From Anoplolepis gracilipes (lineage: Eukaryota > Arthropoda > Insecta > Hymenoptera > Formicidae): a stretch of DNA of 64,000 nucleotides. Location: the NCBI RefSeq assembly GCF_047496725.1, contig NC_132970.1, positions 18,836,501 to 18,900,500 on the forward strand, written 5' to 3'. The notes beneath the pieces were generated by a model, which ran no database searches, was not told where the DNA came from, and saw nothing but the letters and a program-made list of their open reading frames with translations. The translations under genes were made by a program, and so were the position numbers. Shown here in pieces: positions 48,666 to 61,425 of this stretch (the first letter of the stretch is position 1; every line of letters begins with the position of its first letter).

Positions 48666-49766
48666 CCTGGACCTCGAGTCCGTTCACTCTCTTATAACTT
48701 TCGCGTCACTGCACACGATATTCGCATTCTCCTCCACCACGCTGACAATTCTGTAATATTTTTTCCAGCAATAAACAATACACAATATCGTTTAATCTTT
48801 TCAACAAAACTACTACTCGAAAAGTCCTTTCAAGGCCGTCGGCGGATCTGTCTTTCAAGCTCCGAGGGAATAACGCGTTTTCAGGAGATGAGTGTTACCT
48901 GAACTATTTTTTTTTTGATGATTTTTCAAAAAAGAAAATTTTCCTTTTAAATAATTAAATGCGTTCAGTAAAATTCTTTCTCAGAACTATATCTATTTTC
49001 GGATTTCATTCTTCGAAGAATTATCAACGCCAATCTCATAATAACGTATTCAGCACAAGCACCAAGAGTTTTTTTTTTTTTTTTTTTCGTTTACGTCTTT
49101 TCGCGGGCACAGTCAGGACACTCGAAACCGTCCGCGATTCATCAACACCTGAATGGGTCCTTGTAGGACAGCCTCTACCGACTTCGCGATAGTAAATACG
49201 TATGGCACAGAAGACGCAGCTTCCGGTTGTCAGCGACACTGATTTCCGTGCAGTCCATCGGCCGGATAGGACAGATCGAGAACGGCGGAGCACCGGCTGA
49301 AGCCCGGGGATGTGAGAGACGTTAGCCGTTAGAGCGGGTGCCTCGACGCCGACTGCTGTTAACGGGTCTGATAGTGGAGAGACTCCCATGCGATGACGGC
49401 CGCGAGAACGGCAGATATCAAGATGGAGAGAGACGGAGAGAGTCACACGAACGACACACACATCGTCACCGTCCATATGGAGAGGGAGAACACCCACACA
49501 CAAGTGTCCGATGCACATCAAGATTTTGGTCCCGGGCTCCGCCCCCGGGACACGCCCTCTCAGTTCCTCCCTCATCCACACACAAACATGTACATCGGGT
49601 CGTCTACGTGTACTCATGGTGATGCACGCACAAACCAACACGCCGAAGATGGTCGATCCATGAAAGCGAGTGGGGTAGCGCGACGCTACCGAACGCTACC
49701 AGGAGTCGCTGCTCTGATGCCGCGCGAGGGGGTTGCTGATGGGGTTCTTCATGCTCGTGCGCGCGT

Positions 49767-49809
49767 ATGTGTGTGTGTGTGCGTGCGTGTGTGTGTGTGT
49801 GTGTGTGTG
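49767..49809. repeat. (TG)n microsatellite
   Basis: About 43 bp of TG with two CG interruptions (GTGCGTGCGTG). It generates spurious Cys/Val and Thr/His runs in overlapping frames. Confidence 0.92.
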
Positions 49810-51841
49810 GAGGGGTATATCTCTGGTTAGGTGCGCTACTGGATTCGCGCGCGTGTTCACCCGAATTGCACGGCCACCGAACACGAGAGATACACGTTGC
49901 ACGCTACGTTCTCTCACCTCCGGTTGCAGCATTATGTGGAACCACTCGGCCACCCTGATTCCACTCTTGACTCCACTGATTGATATTTGCGCGCTGCCCT
50001 CGCACACTTCAACGTACGTGCACGTACGGCGCTCATCCTTCAACATCCATCGTAAAGGTAGATGCTGGATGCAAAGAGCGAACTTGGAAAATTTAGGCTA
50101 CGGGGAGGCGAGAGGTTGCGCTTTTATGGCCGGAAGGGTGATCTTCGATATTTCTTGGAAGATGAGATTTCGAAGGAGATGAAATCTTCTGGTTGGTTGA
50201 GAAGTTTCTACATCACGTCTATCGTTCTTTCAGAAAATTGTGTTCTTAGATGATATTGATTTAGGAAAGCAAAGGGGGTTTGAGAAATGCGCTTCGGAGA
50301 ATTAATTGTATGTGAAGTTTGCAGGATCTAATACATGTGCAATGTCGTAGTAATTAATTTATGTAGAGAGAGAGAGAGAGAAAAGCATATTTTAGATAGT
50401 TTCTCATAATTGTATTCAGACTCGATAAATTACAAGTTTGGATATATTAAAAAAATTATTCGATTATTTTGATTGCTAAATATCTTCTTGCTTATAACAG
50501 TTTTTTTTTTCTCGTAGATATGAAGTTACTATAACCTTAACTTTCAGAAAAGTAAGCGTGTGCCCGATAGGAACGTCGAAAATCTTTTATGATACGCTTT
50601 GAAGAAATAAATCCGACACGATATCGGACGGCAATAAAGTTTATCAAGCTTCAAACAGTTTTAACGTTTAATCGCTTGCCGAAATAGCGAGTTGACGTGA
50701 CTTCCGTCTGATAATACAGAAAAGTTTTCGGTGCAACGACACTTCAGATATTTCGATAAGGTATTGTGTTCAATTTTTTCTTACCATAAATACTCGTCGT
50801 GTCATTGCATCTATGATTCTTTTCTTGTGCGTTTAATATTATGCGCGTACAAAACGCATATAAAATAAATAAAAATGCATTAATCACAATATCGATTAAC
50901 TTAATTCGTTTCTCCTACCTACGATCTTTCGGCTCGATAAGAGACAAGATTATGCGTTTCCATTTTTTGCTTATCTATCATGATAATGATTGCGAAATTA
51001 TCGAACGGGATTTTTGTACATTTATTTATTTTAAAATATCAAGTTTATGTATTCTTATCATTTATCATTTTAGTAATTTTTTTTTTAAGTTAGAGCTATA
51101 GATGCAGTTTCAGCAGTAGAGTTTTAGAATGAATTAATAGAATTAAAATAGTTGTTTATAGACATTTTCCCTGAGGAGTTATAGCATGGATACAATATAA
51201 CATCCCAACTCTTGTATCCATAAATTAATATGATTCATGGACACAATTTAATTATCGTGCTACATGCTTGTTTGCTTTAACGCGACATTGCAATGAAACG
51301 AATCGGATGTGAAAGCCAGACATAACAGAATTCAGACATCAGCTTGTTAAAGTTATATTTCTATAGAATGTCACGTATTTCACAATAATAAGATACCGGC
51401 AATGTATTTTAAAAATTACTCATAGTAACTTAATATCTACGCTTCGCAGACACTTTTTATAATCAATTCAACAAAAATGTAACGACCAATAAAGAAGTTA
51501 ACAGTGTAATCGCTTAAGCCGTAATACTTAGATTGCATGAAGTAGATTACGATATCCCGTCTTTGTGGCATTTCAATTTTGTCATAAAATTTAAATTGAT
51601 GCGAAAATGATGTATAATTTCAACAACGTCGAATTCGTTACACGCTACGAATATATTTTGTATATAATCGTAGATATAAATAATACAATTTACCTCTAAT
51701 TCTATCTATAATTTGATACAAATAATCACTAGTTAATTATTATTTCACATGAGTGTGATTATAAATTGTATAACTATTTAATATAAATAAACTATTTTTT
51801 TATAATAATTTACAATATAAGTAAGAGCTTTAAACAATAAA

Positions 51842-52397
51842 CAATTAATATCAAACAAAATTGCCATAAAGAGCATAAAAAACTAATGATAGTAATGTAT
51901 TTTAAAAAATCGCTAATGACATGTATAGTAAAGTCAAGCAAACATTTCGGTCAGATTTTTCCGATCTTCTTTAGCGCAGAAAATAATATAAGTAATAAAA
52001 TAAATAAAATATTTTATAAGATGTTATTAATTAGAACAGTATAATATAAAATGTCTGTGCTATAAAAATAGCCATGCCACCATTTTAATATGACGATTGT
52101 TTATCGTCCTGTTTGATAAATGTTTAAGCTATTTATAATTTTCGATAATTGTTTTTCATATTTATTTTATTTTTATACTTTGACTGACAATTGTAACCGT
52201 ACTTTGTTTATTTTATTACTCGTGTTATTTTCTGCATTGAAGAAGATCGGAAAAATCTGATCGAAACGTTCGCTTCACTTTGCTATACATGTTGCTATAC
52301 AATGCTACACATTAGCGATTTTTTAAAATTACATTACCATTCTTATTAAGAACGTTAGTGTTTTATGTTCTTTATGTCAATTTTGTTTAATATTAAT
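51842..52397. mobile_element. Non-autonomous inverted-repeat element with ~170-200-bp arms
   Basis: The left arm (about 51842-52012) aligns with the reverse complement of the right arm (about 52197-52397). Shared blocks are AAACAAAATTG, CATAAAG, TTTTAAAAAATCGCTAATG, CATGTATAG, CAGATTTTTCCGATCTTCTT and GTAATAAAATAAA. The right arm has a small internal duplication (CTATACATGTTG then CTATACAATG). The interior is non-coding. Family unrecognised; it differs in sequence from the elements at 3945 and 61040. Confidence 0.78.
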
Positions 52398-52638
52398 TTT
52401 TCATAATTATAAAAAATATATAATAATTATTATATAAAATCCGAGATGAAGATTCTAGTTAACATAAAAAGCGACTCAACTAAATATATTATCCCGAAAA
52501 AAGAAATATTTGGCATTCCTCGGTGGATCATTCTTCTCGCGTACGCTGGAAAATCGAGGCGCAGCGGTTGTAACTTGTAACCGTAGTTCAGTCATATGGC
52601 CGAATGCGCAAGATGTAGCCGCATGTGACACCGAGAGT

Positions 52639-52654
52639 GTCGTCGTCGTCGTCG

Positions 52655-52699
<45 letters not shown>

Positions 52700-52720
52700 T
52701 CGTCGTCGTCGTCGTCGTCG
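52639..52720. repeat. (GTC)n trinucleotide microsatellite, ~82 bp
   Basis: About 27 GTC/CGT units with two CAT interruptions. It would read as poly-Val on + or poly-Asp on -. It is followed six bases later by GGGGGC|GTAAGT, which matches a strong 5' splice site at 52726. Confidence 0.92.
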
Positions 52721-54353
52721 GGGGCGTAAGTATCCGCGAGCGTGACGCGAGACGAGATGTTGGATGTCAGGCGAGACCGACAAACCGCATCAATCATACT
52801 CACTCACTCGCTCGCTCGCATCGTCGTACGCTCTCCCTGGAGCACCGGCGACGTCCCAGGGCCGCTCTATCTTCGGGAGAAAATTGCTTACTCTCATACC
52901 GCGAATGCGAGAACGTTCCCGGCAGAGACGCAAGCGTGCGAAAAGCCGTGCGGCACCCTCGACGTTTGGCCTGCCGAAAAAAAAGGTATAGAGAAAAAAA
53001 ATACGACGCTCGAAGGAGGTTCGAAGACGCGAGAGAATAAGAGCATGATGGCGAAATTACGAGGTCATGACGATGAAATCGATTGCGCAAGGGTCTTTTT
53101 ATGTGTAATCGGAACAAATGGAAACTTTATGGTATAAAAAATAAGCGACTCTTTTTGTTTTATTACACATATACATTTGCTAGCGTTGAATATAATTATT
53201 TGTTATCGAAATCTTTTATTAGATAAAAGATCTGTAATATTTGAAAAAAATTTATTATTAAATTTAAATTTATTTATTTCTTTAAACATACAGATTTTAT
53301 GTATTTTTTAAGTATATAGAATGTCTGATTTTCAACGATTATACAATATTATAATGAGAAACATGAAAATTGTAAATCACGCAATATACATATATTAAAA
53401 TCAGAAACCAAAAAATATTTGCGAATGATAAAGGTGTGCGATTATATATAAATCAGATATATTAATTTTTAGTTTAAAGATAGATTTTATTAATTTTTGC
53501 TTTTTTTTTATTTAGCAATTTTACTATTATCGTTGCGCATCCGAGTCTGTTTACGCAAGTAAATATATACCGAATATGATTTAGCCAAAAGATAGTCAAA
53601 ACTGCATCCGTCAACACACAAATGGACATTCAATGATGTAACAAGTTAAGTACTAATATAATATATTATAATATGTTATTAAAAAAATATTATATATATG
53701 TACATATATATATAGAATTATTACATATAAACATCTTCCCTGCGTCAAGCAATTTTCTATATAATGTAAATTTTTGTAATTTTCATGATATTGCAATTTT
53801 TCTCATATAAAAGATTAATAATCATATAATTTTCTTTATGTAAAAAATTGCAATAAAATGTTGCGTTCGCAGTTAATTATATTTGACTCGTTGGCCGTAT
53901 ATGAGAAATTACCAGTATTTTGATACAAACACGAGATGTGACATCATTGATCTATTAATCAAACGTCAATACGAATATTACCGCAATGAACGACCACATG
54001 TGTAGCTGGCATTACCTTGGCAAACTAGTTCAACAACGCCGGATATACAGCGGGCGGCCGGCTGGCGCCACGAATTTAGTACTTGATTGTCCCGTCGAAC
54101 AATTGTTTCGCCGGTGGTAAATGCGAAAGAAGAGACCGCGGGTGTCTCTGTCATCTTCTGTCTCTCCCTCTCATTCTCTCGTTGGAACGGACGCGAGACG
54201 CCTCGCCGAGTACACAGCATGACTCACTCTCAATCAAGGAGAGAAACATATTAGCGATTGTCTTTACCAATTGGGGATATGTGGGTGATGGTTATCGCCA
54301 CAACGCGGAGAGAATGATACGTGTATATAAATAAAATATACGTGTATTTCGTA

Positions 54354-54381
54354 AAGAAAGAAAGAGAGAGAGAGAGAGAGA
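54354..54381. repeat. (GA)n microsatellite
   Basis: A run of GAAAGAAAGAGAGAGAGAG type at the edge of a GC-richer island. No other feature is attached. Confidence 0.85.
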
Positions 54382-57300
54382 CTGACGCTTATAATCATCA
54401 CGCGTGTGCGCGAACGCGTATGTGGGCATGATCGCGCTTTCACACGGCGAAACGCAGATGGACCCCTGCGGGTAGACGAACGATGGTTTGGTTTTACCGT
54501 AAGCATGCGCTATCTGGAAACTAAAACGTAATTGGCAGAAATTGGTTCAATTTAAACCGATTAATCCGGTTCCAGAGGAAGAATCCCGACGCGAATATCG
54601 ACCGATCGGTGATTCAATCAAGCGAGCGTTTCTAGATCACGAAATATTTTTTTAATAATATTTTTATTAATTATATAATTATATTATATAATACTTTTTA
54701 ATAATATAACATACATTTTCTTTATTATATTAATCGTATTAATTTCAGATATTTTTCAAGGAAAATTCTGATTCTTACAACATGTAGTATATACAATTTT
54801 TTAATAATAATTTAATTCAATATATATACATTGACGTAAATGTATAATATTTTTAATCCTTACTTTTAAACCCCTGTTATTGAAAAACGCGTGCAGAATT
54901 TTGCAATCGGCAATCTATATAACGTAGAATGATTTCGACATTGTGGTGCTATAGATCTCAAACTGACAAACAACAGCAATGATACTAATGTGCTGATATT
55001 AAATAAGCTTTCCCGAATTGCTGTCGGTTATCTAATCGGCCACGATCATCATACGCGATTTAAATTCGCGAAGATCGATGGATTGTCGCGCGAGAAATTC
55101 TGGCAACGAAAGCACGCTGGATCGATTAAGCCGCTATTGATTGTGGCAAGACTGCGGTTGAGTTCACCTTATGAAAACAGTTCAGGTCGATTTTGGGCGT
55201 TCGCGATGAAAACAAAGCTTTCGCTGAGTCACGCATTAAAATAACGTCTCTCACCTCGCGATTTATCGCCTCATTAGGTTACTGTACCATATAAACAATC
55301 GGGATATTATCGTTAATCCAGATTACTGTATCCAGCCAGACATTTTCTTGACACTGTATTACGTTGAATATCATTCGCAGAACAATATGTTCTTCCGCGA
55401 ATGTAAAAATACATTTTATTCCAAAAATTTGCTTGTATCAAAGATCTCCGAAACACAAAATAATAATTGCTTGCAACAAAGATTTATTATCGCGATAAAT
55501 TTTTTAACTCTATATTTACAGGGAACAGTGACACATTTTACAAAAAATATAAAACTTTTGATACGCCGGAACAGACGTTTACAACAGTTGTTGTTTCCGT
55601 GCTTGCGAGCATCTTCACGCTCGTAATTTTCGTGGACCGTCGACGTCAACTCCCGGAAGGATTTGTAGCAAGAGTCGGGAGTTTCCGCCGGATTCGCGAT
55701 TAGATTTTCATGCGAGGGGATGTCGCGCACGCCTTGACTCCGGGATGATGGGAGCAGACATATGGTGTGTCGCGCGAGGAGTTTCCATCGAGAAAACGGT
55801 AGCGCGGGAGAGATAAAGGGAAGGCAGTTACACGAGAGACAAGGTAGTACGAGAAAGACGAAGAATTAACGCGGGACAAACGAGCGTGACCATGTACACG
55901 TACGGGGCGTGGAGAGGGGCCCCTCGTACGAGGTTACCACGAGGGGAATCGGGGTGTGTAAACCCCGGTAATATACGGACATATGCACCGACGAGCACCG
56001 ACGAACCCTCGCCGGATCCCCGTGGACTGATATTTAGGACCGATATTCATTAGCAGTTTCGCGCGGGGTGAAAAGCGCGAGACCGAAAGGGGATCGGAGA
56101 GAACGAGAAAGAGACAGAGAGGAATAGGATGAAATGAATGGATACGGTGATCTGCCTGACGTTGTAGATGATAACTGTTCCAAAGGGTACTTCGATATCC
56201 CATAACGTCACTCCCCTCGCCAATGATCTATGGTTGCGTTTTGATACGCAGGCAGAGAACGGTCCAGATTGAGATATTAAGTATGCGGCACGCTCGTGAT
56301 AATGCGGGTGACACTGAGATGAGAGTTTAGTTTATTGCTCGGACAGCTGTAGTTCTAACGACGATTTAAATGGCCAATAAATTGTCTACTTTGAAAATAA
56401 CAAAATTTATTAGTAATTTCTTCATTTGAGTAAAATAATGATTTCCTAGAAATGTAATTATAAAAAAAATAATATATACATATATATATATATATACATG
56501 GATATATATATGTAAACTGATATTGAATAATTAATAAGTTGCAATTATATATATTATTAATACATGGAGAAATATATTAATCGACAAAAGCAATTCCTCG
56601 AGCTTTTAAAACAAAACTCATATCTGGATTGTAATGCGACTCGCTGTAATTTATTATAACAAATTAATTCCCGATTAATGACAATCAATGAAATCAACCG
56701 CGTAATTTGTTTTAGCGCATAAAATATGCTTCGATGTTACACATTTAAATCTTTCCCGTTGATAATAGAACAGATAAACTGTTATTTGATAAATTTTAAT
56801 GATGCTCGAATCCGCGGAATTGTAAATTGTCGACAAAACAAAACAGATTATTCACGAGCTCGCGCAATCAGCTATATTTTCGAAAGTGAGCTGGCATACA
56901 CAAGACCAGCAAATTTTTATGTCGAGACCAATCTTGATGAGCGACGCGTATCTTCCCTCCCCCGTCTAATCTAAACTTTGGGATTACGTCAGTGGCTGAA
57001 CGAGGCAGACGAGAGAGGCATATCCGGTTGGCTTAGATTGACTTGGCGCCAAGCGCTGCGCGTACGACCGCCGGAATTAAATGATTATTGCGTTATACAC
57101 GTCGGTCCGAAGAGAAGGACGGCGAAGGACATAGGACGTATTAGTGAAAGGAAGCCTAAGAAAAATATAACACACTGCGGTCGCATTAGAAAGATCAGAA
57201 ACTTCAGCACCATCAATTGTGTAAGGATGAGTTGTTGATCGTTCGAGTTTATTAACGAATTATTTATAAATTTTTGAACGTTTATTTTTCGCAGCATAGA

Positions 57301-58242
57301 AGAGTAAATGATAAAATTGTAAATAAAGTTGCCTAATTTTATAATTAAATTATAAAATATTCTTATGATCAAAAACTTGATTTTTAATTTTTTATAAAAA
57401 ATATAGTTTACATATAAAAAATAAAAAGAATATTACACACATATCATTATAAATCGACACGATCTATCTCGTTGATGAAGAAGGCATGATCGAAGCCCGC
57501 ATATGTCGGTTTATGATTCAAAGGGGTCCGTCAGTGGGACATATGCCCATACAAATTAATTTAAGACACTCGTGTCCTCTCCTCCCTCCCGTTGTTGCAG
57601 GAATTAGGAAACCGAGCAAAACGATTAATTTCAATAAATGTACGCGTCGCGACGCGACCGGCGCGGCGCGGCGCGGCGCGACGATGCCGCGGGGTGATTC
57701 ACGGAAACTTGGCGCCCGGAAAAACTCATTCTTAACTTAAGGAAAATAAATGAGGATAATTAAAAGCGAGCCAATGAGAGCAATTAAGCTGGCGGGATCT
57801 ACTATTGTAGAAGTAAGATCAGAAATTTTTTTATACCAGACAATTACTTCTGCAACAAAAATTACTGTAGAATGTTAATGACGTAGGAAGATGTAGCATG
57901 TAAGAGAATAAACAAGAAGAAGAATAAAAAAATATAATTGTATATACAGCTGTTATATGTTACATAGTTGCAGAGAGAAAGAGAGAGGGAGAGGATATTA
58001 TAATTTTATTTCCTAAATAGATTTAACCAATCAAACGCAACCAGTCCAACTCGTTAAATTATATTTGTTCAATCTGTTTTCATTTATTCTAAAACTTCTT
58101 AGATTTGGTTTTTATTTGTCTGCTTTATTTTTTCTTTTCCAACGCGCGTGTCTTCGCAACGGAAGCTGGATTTTGGAATCGAGCGAAAACGCGATAGTAA
58201 AAGCTGGTATGGTAATTTCACATCCCCGTTGGCGTTCGAATT

Positions 58243-58255
58243 TTCTCTCTTTCTT

Positions 58256-58312
<57 letters not shown>

Positions 58313-58315
58313 TTC
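58243..58315. repeat. (TC)n microsatellite
   Basis: About 73 bp of TC with TTTC interruptions. Overlapping frames at 58065-58358 (+) and 58112-58354 (-) owe their length to it. Confidence 0.93.
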
Positions 58316-58410
58316 CAAGAGAATTGACGTGAAATGCCTAGGGCTACCGCTCACATGAATGTGTGCGTCCAGCTCTCTATCTACCTACCTACGTACCTAG
58401 CTACGTATCT

Positions 58411-58470
58411 ACAGGGTGAGCCAGATCAAACGCAGTTTTGCCAAACGACCGAGCCGCCCTATCTCATCTG
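58411..58470. mobile_element. Possible transposon end (ACAGGGTGAGCCAG)
   Basis: ACAGGGTGAGCCAGATC follows a (CTAC)n-like tract at about 58378-58410. The ACAGGGTG start matches the termini of the other CAGGGTG-type elements here, but no inverted partner was found. It could be a truncated copy or coincidence; the right limit is arbitrary. Confidence 0.3.
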
Positions 58471-61037
58471 AATTGATAATAGCGACGTCAGCATATCAAA
58501 GACCGCGCGATTCAGACTCGTCGACACAGTCGCCCCTCTTCCTCACATGTTCGCAAAGCTTACGCAAAGGTTGCGCGGTGTAAGTAGTGTATTTAAAGAG
58601 AAAAAGAGAGAGAAAGAGATGAGAGGCAGACAGATTCAAATGTGCTTCTCCGAGAATAACCGGACTCGTGGGAACAGGACATCCCGCTAGGAGAAACTGC
58701 CTCGAAGCAGGCACCCGAATTTTGATATCAGCCACTTTGACTTCGTCAAAGAAACGAATTTTTAGTAAAAGGGATGAAGGAAAGAAAAATGCATAATAAG
58801 TATTTCTTAAAGAGTATGTTTGCGGGATTTTACAAAGCGACGTAATCTCTAAGATATGAATGCAAATTCTTTTGAATAGACCAAACAAACTTATTATTGA
58901 TACATAAAATTAATACATAAAAAGAAGACTTGTAAGTTAGCAATATATACGTAATTGTTAATTTATCTCCAAGTTGCGTAAAAGAAATATATTTTAAATA
59001 AGCCAGGTTGTGAGAAAGAAAATTATATTTAAACAGCAGAAATATTGTTCATTAATTTGAAGTATTTTTAGAAGGATTTTTATATTATTTAAAATTTTTT
59101 TTATATAAGAGAAAGAGATAAAAGAATATATTTCAAGAGCTTTTAAAGCAGCATTTCAAAGAGTTTCGGATACGAAAAGCGTATAATCGATGAGACTTTG
59201 TATGAATTAAAAACTTTTTCAATTATTTCCGACGCGTACAGAGATTCCCCGGGTCCAGCAAAACACTCTGCTGCGGCTCCCCCATTGCCTCACTGTCCCT
59301 TCGTCCACCCTCTCCGCGCCTCGGATAAGAAATTTAATTAAAACCATGGAAAAACAAGAGAAGTACCACGGGGAGTTAAATGAATTCGAGCGGATGACAG
59401 AGGAAGGAGCACATGAACAAGGTGAAACGTCGCCGCAGCACGGTCAAAGTACAGGCGCTTCCTTCACATCGGGCGGAAGGACACCCCCGCCTTCTTCTAG
59501 ACTAATCAGAGACCGAGGGCTAATTAAATTAGCGATCATGACGTTGGATGGGGCAGACTTCGTGGATAAACGAGCCCCCGCCTCGTCTTCGCCGCCGTTA
59601 CAGCTCGGCGATCCGGCTCGAATCCCTGGTGTAATGCAGTAGATACGTTGGGCATAACCGCGCCCCTGTTTGCCACTCACTACCCCTGATTAGGTGGACT
59701 TCCTGTCCACGAGTCGTCGCGACGAGCCGTATACCACGTGATCGTGTACACCGTCGATCGTCGCGTACACAGAGGCGTTTATTCATATATATAACGCGCG
59801 TTCGATCTGTCTTTCATCCGGGGGTTAATGATTGGGCTTGATTGCTTGGTAAACATGGGCGAGTCTCGTATCCCCCGTCCAACCCCCCCCCCTCCGGCCC
59901 ACCCCCGTCGTCGCGACGGCTTCCTCCGCGATGCTTCACGTTGTGTTCCTGAGAAGTGTTTGGACTTTAGCGGATTTGGAGATAAAATTATTTTCGACAA
60001 ATCTTAATGAGAAAAATTGTCAACGTGTTTTACTATCTCTCTAATTTTGAGACAACATTATCTCTACGCTTATTTTTAAAGGTATATAATAATATCGAAA
60101 TGTAAATTATTTCCCTGAAAATAAATTTAATTGTAATAAAATGATTATATAATTCTTGTATCTATTTAAAATTTTGTCATTGTCAACAATAAAATCGAGC
60201 GAATACGACGCCATACTAAACATGATCTCTTCCTAAGCGAGATTCAACCGATCTCAAGTGTAGTCGATGGAGAAGGAGATACGACAATGACGACGATGAC
60301 GCTGATGACGACGATGAGTCAGAGTCGAGATTGAGAATAGCGCCGGGGTCAACTGGCGAAGGAAGTCCGACTTGACCGGCATCGTTTGACCCTCGAGATT
60401 AGTCGATCGTGCGGCGGCAACGACCCATTGATCTGCGATCAATCGGATTCATTGATGCGACGCGAAACGCGACGAAAATGAAGATTTCAAAGACACTAAG
60501 ATACTAGTTAGAATAATAATAATTTAATTTCTAGAGCAAAGCCTCCAGTACACACACGTACTCGTAATCTCTTGAAACTGACATAACTATTTAATTCTTA
60601 GATTATATGGCGAGCATGGGAGAAGGAATATGTAAATTTCAATATAATTTAATATTATTTCTATCAAATATTAATTTAAATTTTAGACGCGTCATACATA
60701 ATGTACAATAAACTTTTTGAAGTTACAAATTCTGTACTACATAGAAAAAGTATTACATTATAATAAAAATTGCATAATTATGTTGTAATCATGCACTTGG
60801 AGAAATTATGATATTTTTATTTAATATTATACATATATTACATTTTACAAAAGAGTATTGTAATTATTTAAATATTTTGATGCACAAAAAATGCATAATT
60901 GTTAACAAACAATAAAATAAATGCATGATTTGTACAATTTTTAGAATAATAAATATTCTAATGTTATTATATTCCAGCTTTACAATAAATTTAGTTAAAG
61001 AAAATATAATTTGAACCGTAAAATTTTCTCGGTGTAT

Positions 61038-61425
61038 GCAAGGTGTCCGGTAATTGATGAAAAACCTATTAATAGCAGATTCTTGAGATCATTTGGAGTC
61101 GATTTTTCCTCAGCGAAAATATCAAGAGACATCATCATTTTTTGCAAGGCTCCAATTTTTGTCATTATATAGGTATCTTTGTATATAATTAACCCCTAAA
61201 TTAAAATTCTATTAGAACAATTACTCTATTTGAAATTAACTGAAAAAATATAGTTTTGGCAATTTTTTAACTTTAAACAGTTTAATTTGCGAAAAACGCC
61301 TTTTTTCAATCGCTTATAACTCGGAAATTATTGATGCCTCGACATTTTCGCTAAGGAAAAATCGTCTCCAAATGATCTCAAGATTCTGCCATTAGTAGGT
61401 TTCTCACCAAATACCGGACACCCTG
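61038..61425. mobile_element. MITE with ~88-bp terminal inverted repeats ending in GGTGTCCGGTA
   Basis: The left arm (about 61040-61128: AAGGTGTCCGGTA, then GAGATCATTTGGAGTCGATT) matches the reverse complement of about 61338-61424 (AGGGTGTCCGGTA, then GAGATCATTTGGAGACGATT) with roughly 85-90 percent identity by eye. The interior of about 210 bp is AT-rich and non-coding. The flanks on both sides include GTATG/TATG, compatible with insertion at TA. The terminus resembles the inner module of the foldback at 41184. Confidence 0.85.

Larger units (their letters stand above)
48666..52500. other. 5' flank of the sens-like gene: GC-rich island then AT-rich DNA
   Basis: Roughly 49030-50260 is GC-rich and probably contains the promoter and 5' UTR, but no TATA box or initiator can be assigned with confidence. 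Open frames here (49036-49641, 49393-49830 and 49733-50182) overlap each other on both strands, run through the TG repeat and show no domain, so none is accepted. From 50260 to 52500 the DNA is AT-rich and holds an inverted-repeat element at 51842-52397. Confidence 0.5.

Noticed and set aside
49036..49830. Frames of 145-201 codons upstream of the sens-like start
   Set aside because: They overlap one another on opposite strands in GC-rich DNA and cross the TG microsatellite. No domain or splice evidence supports them.
52510..53040. A 176-codon frame on the plus strand with a long Val run, and poly-Asp on the other strand
   Set aside because: Its length depends on the GTC microsatellite, and a splice donor interrupts it. 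No domain is present on either side of the repeat.
59346..59642. A 98-codon frame starting ACCATGG in a GC-rich island
   Set aside because: The start context is good, but the sequence is low-complexity and unrecognised, and a minus-strand frame of similar length overlaps it. It is left as possible regulatory DNA.
61085..61105. TGAGATCATTTGGAG, similar to the start of the bantam microRNA
   Set aside because: The match stops after the seed, there is no suitable precursor hairpin around it, and the same sequence recurs in the other arm of the MITE, which explains it.
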